Below are positions 34,701 through 45,899 of a DNA stretch of 64,000 nt, piece after piece; within the stretch, counting starts at the first letter, position 1; every line of letters begins with the position of its first letter. Origin of the DNA: Pyronema omphalodes (taxonomy: Eukaryota > Ascomycota > Pezizomycetes > Pezizales > Pyronemataceae); NCBI GenBank assembly GCA_024516155.1, contig JAJJXM010000017.1, positions 558,001 to 622,000 of the forward strand, in the 5' to 3' direction. Under the pieces are notes generated by a model. The model searched no databases, had not been told where the DNA came from, and worked only from the letters and a program-made list of their open reading frames with translations. Made by a program: the position numbers and the translations under genes.

Positions 34701-37108
34701 CGGTGTCACTTGATCCTCCTCGTCCTCCTCTGTATCTTTGGCTTTTACAACTTCGGTCTCTTTAAGACTTTCGTCAACATCTTCCTCCTCTTCCTGGATA
34801 TTCGGGTTTATAATAGACATAGGCCTCTGCATCACCCTTCCAGCAGCGTTCCTAAACACCGGAGGCGAAGAAGCCATAACCATTGCATCCACCTCGCGAT
34901 TCTCATCCTCATCATCATCTATCCCATCCCCACTCCTCACACTCCCCTCAGCCCCGACACTAATTACTCCCCGGCCCATAACAACTGGCGTACCAGGCTG
35001 ACTGAAGAACTGGCTATTGAACCGCCTAGTCTGTGGCGTGTCGGCTTCTGATAACTGAGGACCCATTGAGGATGGGTCTATGAGACGTCTTGGCTGTGGC
35101 GTCATCGACTCTGCAATGCGGGAGAGAGAGCGGGCTGTTGAGGAAACCGATGGCGCTACTGAGATCATGTCAACATCATCGTCGTCTTCTTCTTCTTCCT
35201 GCTCCGGCTCTTCGTTGATGGCTGAAAGTTGGTTGCGTGCATCCTCGTCTTCGACTTCATCTTCATCTGCGTTTTCATTCCCCCTATCAGACCCAATCCC
35301 TCTCACATAATCACTCCCCAACACCATCGGTTCTGGGCCATTATCCACCGTTCCTTGTATCCGATTTGAATTATTAGGCGCAATATACGAAAAATCCATA
35401 TCCTGCAGATCCCTAATATCACTTCTCAAACCACCATCACTTGCAACCCCAATTGAGCTTCCTTTTCTCCCTTGTGAATCCGGGGAATCAATGATAGAGC
35501 TCCCTCTCATACCTACGGAGCTATCCACAGATCTAACATCATTTGTTCCTGCCACTGAGCTTAAACCTAAACCATGAAAAGCCTCTTCTTCAGGAATATC
35601 CTCCATCCCCCCACCACCGTCACCCCAGTCGTCAGTCGAGGTGAGGTCTAGATCCATTCCCCCTCCCAAGGAGCTGGGGAATAGTGAGCTGTGGAAGGCA
35701 GGAGTATTAAGATTTGATTCTGTAATTCTGGGAAGCCCGCCGGGTTGAAAGTCGGGTAGCTGGTTCGGAGGGGAAACGGATGGGGTTGTAGTTATTCTCC
35801 CCGCCGCAGGAGTTCTGTTATTCAGAAATCGTCGGCTTGCAGCAGGAGTTTCCTGGCCATTCATAGGGACGGGAGAGGACAGGTCGTTTAAATTTGGATG
35901 GTCTGGATACATAGGTCTAGGGGTAGTAGAGGGAAGCATAGCCCCTCCTCTTCCGGGGCCATACTGCGGGGTTCTAGTGGGGAGTTGGCGGATGCCAGTA
36001 GAGGCTTCCCCAAAAGATGTGTTGGTGTTGGAGTCTTCTTCGTAATAGTTGATGGCGGGGGTTAGCCGGCGGGTACGGGTGGCTGCTATTGTGGGTCGTA
36101 GAGGGGTTGTGGCTGGGGCTTTTCGGTGGGTTTTGGGAGTTTTGGGAGTGGAGGGTGTGTGTTTTAGGGGAGTCTGAAATGTATATTAGCCTTATTTTAA
36201 GGTATTTGCAACTTGTGTCACTCGGTCTTGTATGCTGATATGTAGAAGACCACTGGACTCGTTGGAGCTCCGCTGGTATCAGACGCCCAATATAGAGAAA
36301 CTTTACTCACATCTAGCACCATATCCTCCGCCCTATCCTCATCATCCGGTAACATGGTATCCTCTCCCTCCTCCTCCCCCTCCTCCTCAATATTTGGTGG
36401 CATTACTCTTCTCCTCCTCGGTGTAACCGCTGCTTTAACCACCCCCTTCCTTGGTGTCCTACCAACTGACGTATCCTCCGCTGCGGCCGTCCTTTTCACC
36501 ACCCTCTCCATTGGGCTCGAACTCATCCCCTTCAAAGGAACCTTGATAGTCTTCGTTGTAGCCGGTGTTGTCCTCCTCGCAGGTGTCCCCTTAGCCACTC
36601 TATTCCCCGCCCTCCCCGCCGGACTAGAACTCAGTCCTTTCAACGGAACCTTCGTAGTTTTTGTTGTCGTCCTGATACTATCCGGCTGTAGTCGTCTCCT
36701 CTGTGTCCTGAATGGGGGTAGCTCCACCTCATGGTGTTCTCCATTACCCGTATCGAAATCTAGCATGAAAGGCGGTGGTAAAGTCCTTCCCGTAGCCCTC
36801 CCTCTGTTGCCCCTCGTAGTCTCCTGCCCTCCCCTGCTCGGGCTCCTCTCGTCCTCATCATTTCGCTCCGCTTGGACCATAACTTTAATCTTCCATGGAC
36901 TCAGCACGGCATTCGAGGTAGCGGTCATTTTGGTAGGCGATATAATATTCACTTTGCTGGTGCTATAGTTCCGGGGAGGAAGAGCAGGTCTGGGAGGCGT
37001 GAAGAAACGTTTTGATGGAGATCGCGTGCGCCGAAGGGGACCATCGGTGACGGTGGGCGCGTCGAGGTCTTGGAGCGGGTCGGGGGAGGAGGAGCGGGAG
37101 CGCGGCAT
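31758..37108 (-). CDS. Large acidic disordered protein with SUMO-interaction-like repeats (1737 aa)
   Basis: Minus-strand exons 37108-36311 and 36173-31758, joined in phase 0 across a 137-bp intron (donor GTGAGT, acceptor after TTTCAG). The frame opens to 37144 but only with a GTG, so the ATG at 37108 (MPRSRSSSPDPLQDLDAPTV) is used. Most of the protein is low-complexity: basic and Ser/Pro/Thr-rich in the first 350 residues, then with Glu/Asp runs. A conserved-looking SNAVLSPWKIKVMVQAE block is near residue 70. Near residue 1331 KVIEIDDDVDDDME, and at about 1547-1589 four copies of NSAIVIPS-like units, resemble SUMO-interacting motifs. The last 110 residues (LPWTRENYRHLSAVL onward) look like a folded helical domain rich in Arg. 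I recall similar fungal proteins annotated as AT-DNA-binding, but no canonical RGRP AT hook is visible. A nuclear chromatin role is inferred. The exact function is unknown. Confidence 0.7.
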
Positions 37109-38779
37109 GGTAGCGGCGGTGGACGTACGACGCGGGGCGGACACGACGCGGGGCGGACACGACGCGATTTAAGGCGTGATCGGGAAGCTGCAGCGTCACT
37201 GCGGAGGTGAACCGAACTGCGTGATCACTGCGTGGTTAACTGCGGCGTCACGATGGCAGTTGCTTCCCCGACAGGCGCTGGCGGCGAAAGAGTAAAGCTA
37301 GCTTCTAGCTGCTGCTGTATGGATGCTTTTTTTGTAGGCGGGGAAATGCACGGTTGACAATGCGTGATGATGGTAAACCGAGTCGCGTGTGTATATGGGT
37401 ATGCGCAGGTGAGGAAGAATGTAGCTGTATGTATATAGATATTTCCGGTTGCGACTCGGTGTCGGTGTTGTTATGAGAGTTTTCGATTTTCTTCTTTGTT
37501 TTGGACTAAAGTAACTACCAACGTTGGATACAACGTGCTGCAGTTTTACTGGGTTTTACTGGGGGATGTGCTGGACAATACAGAACTATCATGTTGCCAT
37601 GACAACTGAGCACGAAGTTATGCACAGTGAATTAAATGCAGGAACATGAACGAGGAAATAAGAAATTTTTTATTATTATTATTGGCATGGAATATTATTA
37701 TTTGGCATGGAATTGAGTAGGAGCCAAACTGGATGGGTTGTATATAGCCTAACTCGACGAAGGAAGCTGTGAATGAAATTCGAAACGGAGCTATCAAGGT
37801 ACATCTCATTGCAACCAATCCCCGATGCCATAGACATCTGTTTTTCTTTCTTTTTGTATATTTCATCGAAGCAACAAGACAACAACAAGCAAAACAAGAA
37901 ATACCAGCAACTCAGTTACAAATCTACACGTCAGCATATGATGTCAATCAAAGGTATTCCTCGAGAATATTGTCAGCCTCAAAGAAAATTCTTGACATGG
38001 CTATGAAACATGTGATTTTCATGTTGATTCGATGAGAAACACTCGCCGTGAACGTAGTTTCCTGCAGATACAGATTATAACAGCTATTCCGAATATTACA
38101 CGCATGAAAATTGATGACATGGATATCTTTGTCATTCCTCCTTCTCACCGGATATCACGGCCGTCTTACAATGTGCTCAATCAAAGTACCAATGTGTTTG
38201 CAGTACAGCCGGATGTTTCACGGCATAGACAAGGTTCACAGAATAATCATTCCTTTCTCTAATACGTAGGTGCCTAAATGTCGAATCAACAGAAAATTTG
38301 TGACATTTTCTTAACGCTCAAAAGTAGCAATTTCAAGTCTATCTATCTGCCTCTGATCTATTTCCATTTCAATGTTTGTGAATTGATCGAGTGATAACTT
38401 ATGCATATGTCTCGGCAGTCGGCGTCGCACCATCGCGATCAGCATTGCCCACCCCGGCCAGACTAATTGCAGCCAATCTTACGAAACCTCCGGTCGATTG
38501 ATTCAAGTCGCATTCGTCGCATTCGTTGCATATTTATCCGTCGCAACTTTTGGCAACTTCTCCATCTCAGTATCGCTATTTGAACACGGTAGTCATACTC
38601 ATCCCGACCTGACCTTCGGACGCGCTACGACTCAGCCCTGGGAGCCCTGGGACTATCAAAGCGTGGCCTACTGGATGTCCGAGCATCTCTAACGACAGAT
38701 AAGAACCTAAACCTAGTCCCAACGCAACGCGCAACGACATCTCTCTTGTGAACGACGATCCTCAAGCAGCCCTACTGCG
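37109..38779. other. Divergent intergenic region
   Basis: Lies between the divergent 1737-aa gene and the TM9SF gene. Just upstream of the minus-strand ATG is a direct duplication of GACGCGGGGCGGACAC (37128-37160). Frames under 90 codons elsewhere show no motifs. The final 250 bases are rich in CGCAA/CGACG words and form the leader of the TM9SF gene. Confidence 0.45.
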
Positions 38780-41036
38780 ATGAGGCTATTAACGACGTTA
38801 TTGCTATTGCCGGCTGCGCTGGTGAGCGTTTCCGAGGCGTTTTATATACCTGGTTTGTGCCCATAATCTCGTTTTACAACTTCCAATTCGCTCCATCCGC
38901 AGCCAGCCGTCAGAAGATGTCAAGTTGGAACAGAAGACTGTCAATTGGAGCCTTAATGCAAAGCTGTGAAGCGCGAAGCCCGACGAAGCCTTGCTAACAC
39001 ATCCCCAGGCTGGTCAATTCGCTCCTACAAGGACCAGGACCCTATCCCTTTATACACGAATAAGCTCACATCCCCGACCACCGAACTTCCCTTTGCCTAC
39101 GCCGAGCAACCCTTCGTCGTCCCCGTCTCCCATGATGGTCCCGGCTCCAAGTTCGGCCCTAGAAACATCGGCCTCAACCTCGGAGAAATTCTGCGGGGGG
39201 ATCGCATCTCCGTCAGCGATTATGAACTTGTTATGGGCAAGGATATTGCCTGTGCATACTTAGGAGACCGAGAGGTGCATAGAAATGATGTACAGAAGGC
39301 GAACCGGATGGTGAGAGATGGTTATGTTATTGAGTGGTTAGTTCCAACTTTGGAGTTTTCCAACTCCCCCAGCTTTCCGCAGCTATGCTGTCCAAATATC
39401 ATGAATAAGATTGAGTTGGACTAACGAATAATGGATGGTAGGATTGTCGATAACCTACCCGGAGCTACCTCGTTTGTGACTATCGACAAGAGCAAGCGGT
39501 ATTACGCAGCTGGCTTCAAACTCGGAACTTTCGAGAACGATCAAGCTTACATCAACAACCATGTCACACTTGTTTTACGCTGGAGAAACATGCCTAATCA
39601 CCCTGGACGAAAGTTAATCGTCGCTTTCGAGGTGTACCCGAAGTCCGTAGCAGGACCAAAAGGAAAATGTCCTGACAACTTAGAAACCACAAAGCCACTA
39701 GAGCTTGTGGTTCCCCCGGGAGCAGAAACCTTGACAATTCCTTACACTTACTCAGTCTACTGGAAAGAAGATAACTCCATCGACTGGGCGAATCGTTGGG
39801 ATCTTTACTTCATGAATGATGAAGAGAGTGTAAGTATCCATTGGTTGGCCATTATCAATTCGGTCGTCATTGCTATGCTTCTCACCATTGTGGTTGCAAT
39901 TGTTATGCTACGTACTCTTAGCCGGGATATCCAAAAGTACAACTCCATCTCCGGCCCATCATCCGACGCCGAAGCCAAAGCAGATTTAGAAGATGCCGAG
40001 GATGCCCTCGAAGAAACCGGTTGGAAATTAGTCCATGGCGACGTATTCCGTCCCCCTGCCCTCGGTGGTCTTTTCGCTCCTTTAATCGGCTCTGGAATGC
40101 AACTTATCTTTGTCACTCTCTCCCTCTTAGTCCTTTCCGCCGTCGGTATCCTGAACCCCAGCTACCGAGGTGGATTTATTTCCTTCGGACTTTTCCTCTT
40201 CATCTTCGCCGGTTTCTTTTCTGGATACTACAGCACTCGAGTGTACAAAACCTTCAAAGGCGACAACTGGAAAAAGAATGCTCTTACTACCGGTCTTATT
40301 TTTCCCGGATTCCTTTTTGCTTCAATGTTTTTGTTAAATCTCTTTGTTTGGGCCCAAGCATCCTCCACCGCTATTCCAGTCACTACACTTATTGCTTTGG
40401 GTGCTATGTGGTTACTCGTTTCCCTTCCCCTAGTTTTCGTCGGTTCCTACCTAGGATTTCAACGGGAAGCTTGGGAGCATCCTACTCGTACTACCCAAAT
40501 TGCCCGCCAGATTCCTCCTCAACCTTGGTACCTGCGACTAATTCCCTCTATCCTAATCGGGGGGATAATCCCATTCGCAGTAATCTTCATCGAGCTTCTC
40601 TTCGTATTCAAATCGCTATGGCAAGATAAATCCAGCTACTACTATATGTTTGGATTTTTGGGGTTGATTACTGGAGTTTTGGTTCTTGTTGTCATGGAGA
40701 TTTCCGTGGTGATGACATATTTTATGTTGTGTTATGAGAATTGGGGGTGGTGGTGGAGAAGCTTTTTGGTCGGAGGTGGATCGGCGGTTTGGGTTTTTAT
40801 CTATAGTGCTTGGTATTATTTTACTAGGTTGGAGGTTCAGGGATGGACTAGTGGGATGCTATACTTTGCGTATTCCGCATTGGCATGCGCGGTTTATGGA
40901 GTGCTGCTTGGAACTGTGGGATGGCTCGCAAGTTATGCTTTTGTTAGAAGGATTTATGGGTAAGCTTTTCCTTCCTCAAGAAGAGATGGAGATGAAGCGG
41001 GGCTAACTTGGGAACAGAGCGATCAAGGCGGATTAA
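38780..41036 (+). CDS. TM9SF/EMP70 endomembrane protein (645 aa)
   Basis: Exons 38780-38852, 39009-39336, 39442-40959 and a 19-nt last exon 41018-41036; all are GT-AG and in frame. The first exon encodes a signal peptide (MRLLTTLLLLPAALVSVSEA) running into FYIPG, completed by WSIRSYKDQDPIPLYTNKL in exon 2, a hallmark of the family. The lumenal domain continues to about residue 270 (GATSFVTIDKSKRYYAAGFK; NNHVTLVLRW). Nine membrane segments follow, starting at SVVIAMLLTIVVAIVMLRTL, with the conserved DVFRPP loop. The last tiny exon gives the C terminus IYGAIKAD, restoring the K-x-D/E COPI-binding Golgi retention signal of TM9 proteins, which supports the splice call. Members act in Golgi/endosome membrane protein sorting and affect adhesion and metal homeostasis in yeast. 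Length is typical of the family. Confidence 0.93.
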
Positions 41037-41621
41037 AATCATTGATGGAAATTACGGAAAGATAGGTTAGGTTACTAATGTGGTGATGGAGTAATGGCGG
41101 AGGAAATGGCAGAGGATGGGGATAGTAAAAAGCAGGGGTGTATTGACCGTGGTCTATTGCATTATGAAGCTGGACGCATTTTTTTGAGGGGTTTATTTTT
41201 TAGTTTTTGGTGATACCATGATATCAAAGGAGGCGTATGCATAAAAATTTTTGTTGCTTGTTTTTTTTTTTTTTTGGTTTAGATATCTTTTGTTTTAAGC
41301 ATCAAAGGATAACGGAGGTTATTGAGATATCTCTTTGAAGTAGTCTTGTTTCGATGAGGAATCAGAAGTCTTTTGTCACTGATGATTGATTCACTAATTA
41401 TGCCTTTAATTTTTGCACTGGATTACGTGACTTTATGAAATGTAGGGCTGAGGGCTAGTGTATGTAGTTCGTTCTGTCGGTGACTGTCGCATCGGCAGTT
41501 CTTGTATCGACAGCGATAGTTTCATCGTCCTTATTATCGCCGACAGTTTTACATTCGCCAGAGGCTATCACTTCCGCCCTGGATCTCGTCAGTCCTGGTA
41601 AATTGCTGATGCAGGGTATCT
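41037..41621. other. Convergent 3' intergenic region
   Basis: Facing 3' ends of the TM9SF and RNase III genes. Contains a 15-T run at about 41261-41275. No gene is seen. Confidence 0.5.
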
Positions 41622-42895
41622 TTACCAATAATCTTCACCCTCAGGATCGAGGCCTTGCTTCCTCATAACGAACTTATAAATCTCGTAACACACAGCATCT
41701 TTAGCACTAGCTTTAGATCTCTTCATACCGCTTTCAAACGTGAAGCCTTCGATTTCGACAGTACAAGTCCAAAATTGGCTCATATCGCCAGCAGTCACCA
41801 GAGGACAGTTTACCGATCCAGCGGCTGTTCCTTCGTATTCGAATTCCGGGACATTCAAGGAATTCTTCGCCGCATAAAGATGCAACCAATTCACCCAAGA
41901 AGGATTTATCTTCATCTTAGCCAAGGTTGGAAGTACACGGGACGATCCTGTCTCTATTTTCGCTGTGGGGATATTACATCAGCCCCGCACATCCGTCTTG
42001 ATATGACAAAGCCGCACTCACCTGCCGCGACTTCTTCAAGCCTTTCTTTAAACGCAATAGCATATGGCTTCATGATACTTTCAAACCATTCATATAACTG
42101 AGGATAACCCTTGAGACCAAGTTCTTTATGCATTCCACCGACATATGCTTCAAAAAGTCCGGCACATATACGGGTGGTGGCACATTTATCGTGTTCCCCA
42201 TGAACTTTCAACCGTTGAATGAGCCCAAGTTGCCGACATATATAGGCATAGAACTCATTGTTGACTAAAGCCTCTTGTAAAGTCTATAAGATTTTTTTAG
42301 TATTCTATGATATGAAATAATATGATCTTGATTCTTGGAATCCATACCGTCATTTGTCCCGCTGTCAACTCTGGAAACATATCATCAAGCATCCTAGCCG
42401 TAAGGCCTTGTAAATTCTCTTAGCCACGTTTATTTTTTTTTTCCCAAAAAACAAGCAAACAAAAAGTCATTCCCAACAGCCCACCAACAAACAAACGACA
42501 AACGCCAACAAACCTTTCAACACCGAATCCCCCAAAAACTCCAAATGGTCATTATCCAATCTCCGTTGATTTCCCTCTGACGAGAACCATAGCGTACGAT
42601 TCATTCCCCAAGAGCTATGGGTAAACACCTCTTCCTCAAGGAGCTTATTCGCAAATTGAAAATGTTTTATATTACTGAGATCGATTTTTGTGTCCGGTAT
42701 TGACGGTATGTAGTGGTGATCGAATTCCAGTTCTTGGCAGGAGGAAGAAAATGGTGGTTTGGCGGGGGGTATGATATGCAATGCAGATGTGGCGGTTGAA
42801 TATTGTTTTGTGATGGCACCATAGGCGGCGGGGAATAGTAGTGGGGGATATCCATGAGGTATCCGTGGCCGGATAAGGAACTTTGGCAGGAGCAT
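41622..42895 (-). CDS. RNase III domain protein with C-terminal dsRBD (351 aa)
   Basis: Minus-strand exons 42895-42514, 42418-42348, 42283-42022 and 41962-41622, all GT-AG and in frame. The N terminus is basic, free of acidic residues for 50 residues and ends in a KQYSTATS-like cleavage region, so mitochondrial import is likely. Residues 83-127 carry the RNase III entry FANKLLEEEVFTHSSWGMNR and signature HLEFLGDSVL, with E119 and D123 in the metal site. The second acidic motif reads TTRICAGLFEAYVGG: E196 is present, but the position of the invariant Asp is G193. The last 115 residues fit a double-stranded RNA-binding domain (INPSWVNWLHLYAAKN, then GMKRSKASAKDAVCYEIYKF). It may be a mitochondrial RNA-processing or ribosome-associated protein. 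Mitochondrial ribosomal mL44/mL57 type and a cytosolic Rnt1-like enzyme are alternatives. Exon 1 to 2 (acceptor TAAGAG) is the least certain junction. Confidence 0.8.
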
Positions 42896-45389
42896 TGGAT
42901 GTTCTGGTAATCTGCGGATCGGGGGAGGGGGGGGTTATTATCAAGGCTTGGAAGGTTTGGAGAGCTTGATGGTGGTGCGCGTGTGGCAGCTGAGGGGGAT
43001 GGGGACGTGATTTATCTCAAATGTATAGCGGGGAAACCATCACTATGTAGACAATGCCAGGATAGATATCTGTTGGTTGCTATGACAGGGGGGGGCGACA
43101 GGGTTTGAAATGGCCTCGAATGATAGTCGATGATTCAAGGTGTTTCTTACTTGCGATATACATACTACCGTAACGGTTAACCACGCCGCTACTCCTGTTT
43201 AGTCAGTATCAGTGTAGACGGCTCATAAAAGTGATTAAATAATACCATCAGCTTAGTCATTGCCTATAGCCAATTAAATATGGCACTGGGACAACTTTTT
43301 TCCTCCCATATAAAATACAGCAGTTTATAATAAACATCAGGTCATCCATCTTTGCAACAGATTAATCTTGGACGCCGGAGAATTATTCTTCATCAGCATC
43401 ACTTTCATCCTCCTCCGGCGAGTAAATTCCCATTGGCGTTGCTCGTGAGCGGTCGGATTATGGTGTCCTCCATCATCAAAAGTAGAAGATGTTGTGTACA
43501 TAAACCGTAGGGTTTCTTTTAATCTTTGTAATATGTACATACGCAGCCCAAGTGCGGGGTGATGTGGATGAAAATACACATATATGTCTCCCACCATATC
43601 GCGGAGGGGAATTAGAAACTTAGCGAGGTGAACAGGGACTTGTCTTAGCGCTGAACTACAATGTACATACATGCGAAAATTGTAATTTCGCTAGCTACTC
43701 TGACATAAGAATGAGATATATAATGATAAAATCAATTGAACAAATAAGGGAAGCAAAAAACAAGAAAACCTCCCCCCCCCCCCCCCCCCAATAGCAGCGC
43801 AATATTTGAGGAGTGGTATCTTGGAGAGTTCTGCGAATTGAATCTTTGGGTCTATAAACTCAGAACTCCATTAGCGATGACGGTTCCCTCAGCCTCGGTT
43901 AGGGGCTCGATACTGTCATCCACTCGCAAGTTCGCACATCACCGCAACTGACGCGGTTTATAGATTCCAGAATTAGACGATAACAAGTATCAATAAAACG
44001 TATCGTCTCTCCACTAGATTCTGTGATGATTGAATTGTCTAAATCTGTATATGTCATGTTTTTGATGTTTAGAAATCGGACTTGAGTCGGAATGCAATTA
44101 GTGATTAGTCATTTCATAACTTTGATCCGGTTGTGAAATATCTTATAGCTTTGACCTTTTCATGGTATGTAGTAATGTTTTGCTACGACTGGCGGCTTCT
44201 TTCATCTTCTGGACTTTCTCCAACCTAACTTCTTTATCGCTGATGTATCCTGTTGGCTTGGTCATATGAGACATTGAGTTTTGATGATTATAAGACCTGG
44301 AGCAGAAGGAAGAATCAACTGAATTATTATTGATGAAGAAAAAGCAGCCGAGGTTGAGATAGAGAAAACCTGAATTATAGAAGAGAGTAAATCATCCTGC
44401 ATATTTCCAAATAATATGTATCCAATGCCATTTCGAATCTGCATTCGCGATCGTCGAGCCTCCGGGTTCTTCCCTATCAATAACCTAGCCGACACCAGCG
44501 CATCAAGTCGTCAAGCTCGTTAAGGACGGTATCCGGTCGCATAAAGACTCCGCTAATATCCCTAGTTACGTGGCAAAGCAGCTAAGAGTAACAAAACCGG
44601 TAATCGCCATGCCGGTTCTTCTCTTAACAAAACCACCCCTCTTTCTCCGCTTTCATACTCTCCGCAAAGCTTTACCACGTCTTACTTTCCCTCCTAATCC
44701 TCATTACAGGTTATACTTTGGTCAAATCTGGGGTTTACAATCAGATTATAACCTTAGCTATTTATTCTACGATTTCTCTCTTTTCATTTTCACTGTATCT
44801 TTACCACCATGCCTCCAGACCTAGGACTTTCCCTCGTTGTCATCTCGATGCTTTCACTGCCTTATATCATCATTTTTGCCGATGGGAATCGGAGACAACA
44901 TGTACCCCGACTATTCTGGTTCACAGTTCGAGCCAACCGCGAAGTCGTAGAGAGGGACGAGGCAGCAGCGTGATGGGTGTGGGTAGGAAGGGGAGGGAGT
45001 TGGGGGGCGTGCTTATGAAGACTCTTCTTCATCCTCTTTAAACATGGATTGACAACAACTTTGTCATGTTGACCACCAAACAGCGTCGGAAATATCGATA
45101 TTGGTCCTTGAACATGAATAAACCAATGAAGAATCGAAATCCGTGCGCAGTCTTTTATCTCTGCGCATGCAACAGGGATCAAGATGGAACGGATGACCCA
45201 GACAAGGGGCGGGCCGAAAAGTAGGGGGAGTGGAGCGGATGTGCTAAAAGCGGGGCTGGGCGTACGTCACACAAACGACGCGGTAGGTTCAAGCTCGGGA
45301 ATTGAAGGTGCCGAGCTCTAGGTGGAGCTTCAGAGCTTCAGAGCTGCAAACCAATAACATAAAATTGAAACGAGTTGAAGAAAAGAATA
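42896..45389. other. Intergenic, no gene seen
   Basis: Includes an 18-C tract at 43772-43789 and a G-rich stretch near 42920. The longest frames (43337-43672 -, 111 codons; 44718-45041 +, 107 codons) show no motif. CTTCAGAG is repeated in tandem at about 45328-45343, just upstream of the next gene. Confidence 0.45.
43772..43789. repeat. Poly-C tract (18 C)
   Basis: An uninterrupted run of 18 C in a long non-coding stretch. Similar to the tract at 31397-31417. Confidence 0.8.
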
Positions 45390-45899
45390 ATGAATACTGT
45401 AAGTTTATAATCCTCAGCTTTGTTAACTCTAGCTCTCAACAGCTTTGTTCTTCAACTTCCCCTTAGCGCAACGTTATGTAAATCCAGTGCTAATGGAGCT
45501 ATGTGCAGGTCAAATCATTCTGGTACATATGACTTCCGCCGAGCTTCTAACTTCTACATCATGCCATGAATAACCTCTAACTTCTATCATCTCTTCAGGT
45601 ACGGCTGGGGTGCTCTTATCGTAGCAGGAGGGGGAGCCTATATCTTTGCCCGAAGGGACATCGACGCCGACCGTCGTCAAAAAGCCCTTGACCTACGCCG
45701 ACGCCGCCACGAGCAACGAGCTGCTGAATTTGAATACCGTGCCGATATCTCCACTACCACATCAGAAAACCCAACTTCTAGCTCCGAGGCGTCATTAAAC
45801 CCAGCGTCTGAAGCCTCACAAGATCCAGCGGCCACAAGACATGAACCTAGACCGGGGGAGAAAAGTAAATTCGAGGCAAATAAGGGGGAGGATAGATAG
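45390..45899 (+). CDS. DUF4748-like small single-pass membrane protein (107 aa)
   Basis: Three exons: 45390-45398 (9 nt), 45509-45522 (14 nt) and 45599-45899. Introns of 110 and 76 bp have GTAAGT/GTACAT donors and branch-like sequences (GTGCTAAT at about 45488; CTCTAAC at about 45575) 15-25 bases before their acceptors. The spliced start is MNTVKSFWYGWGALIVAGGG, then AYIFARRDIDADRRQ. That is a short N-terminal tail, one hydrophobic segment at residues about 9-25, and an Arg/Glu-rich helix, followed by a Ser/Thr/Pro-rich tail ending KFEANKGEDR. This plan matches the small fungal proteins of DUF4748 as I recall them (W-x-x-x-Y-G-W-x-x-L-x-V-A-G-G-x-A-Y). The third exon has no ATG in frame near its start, so the gene is easily missed. 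Location is probably the inner mitochondrial or another internal membrane; function is unknown. Confidence 0.7.

Noticed and set aside
37109..37144. Extended N terminus (MSAPRRTSTAAT) of the 1737-aa protein
   Set aside because: The upstream initiator is GTG, not ATG.
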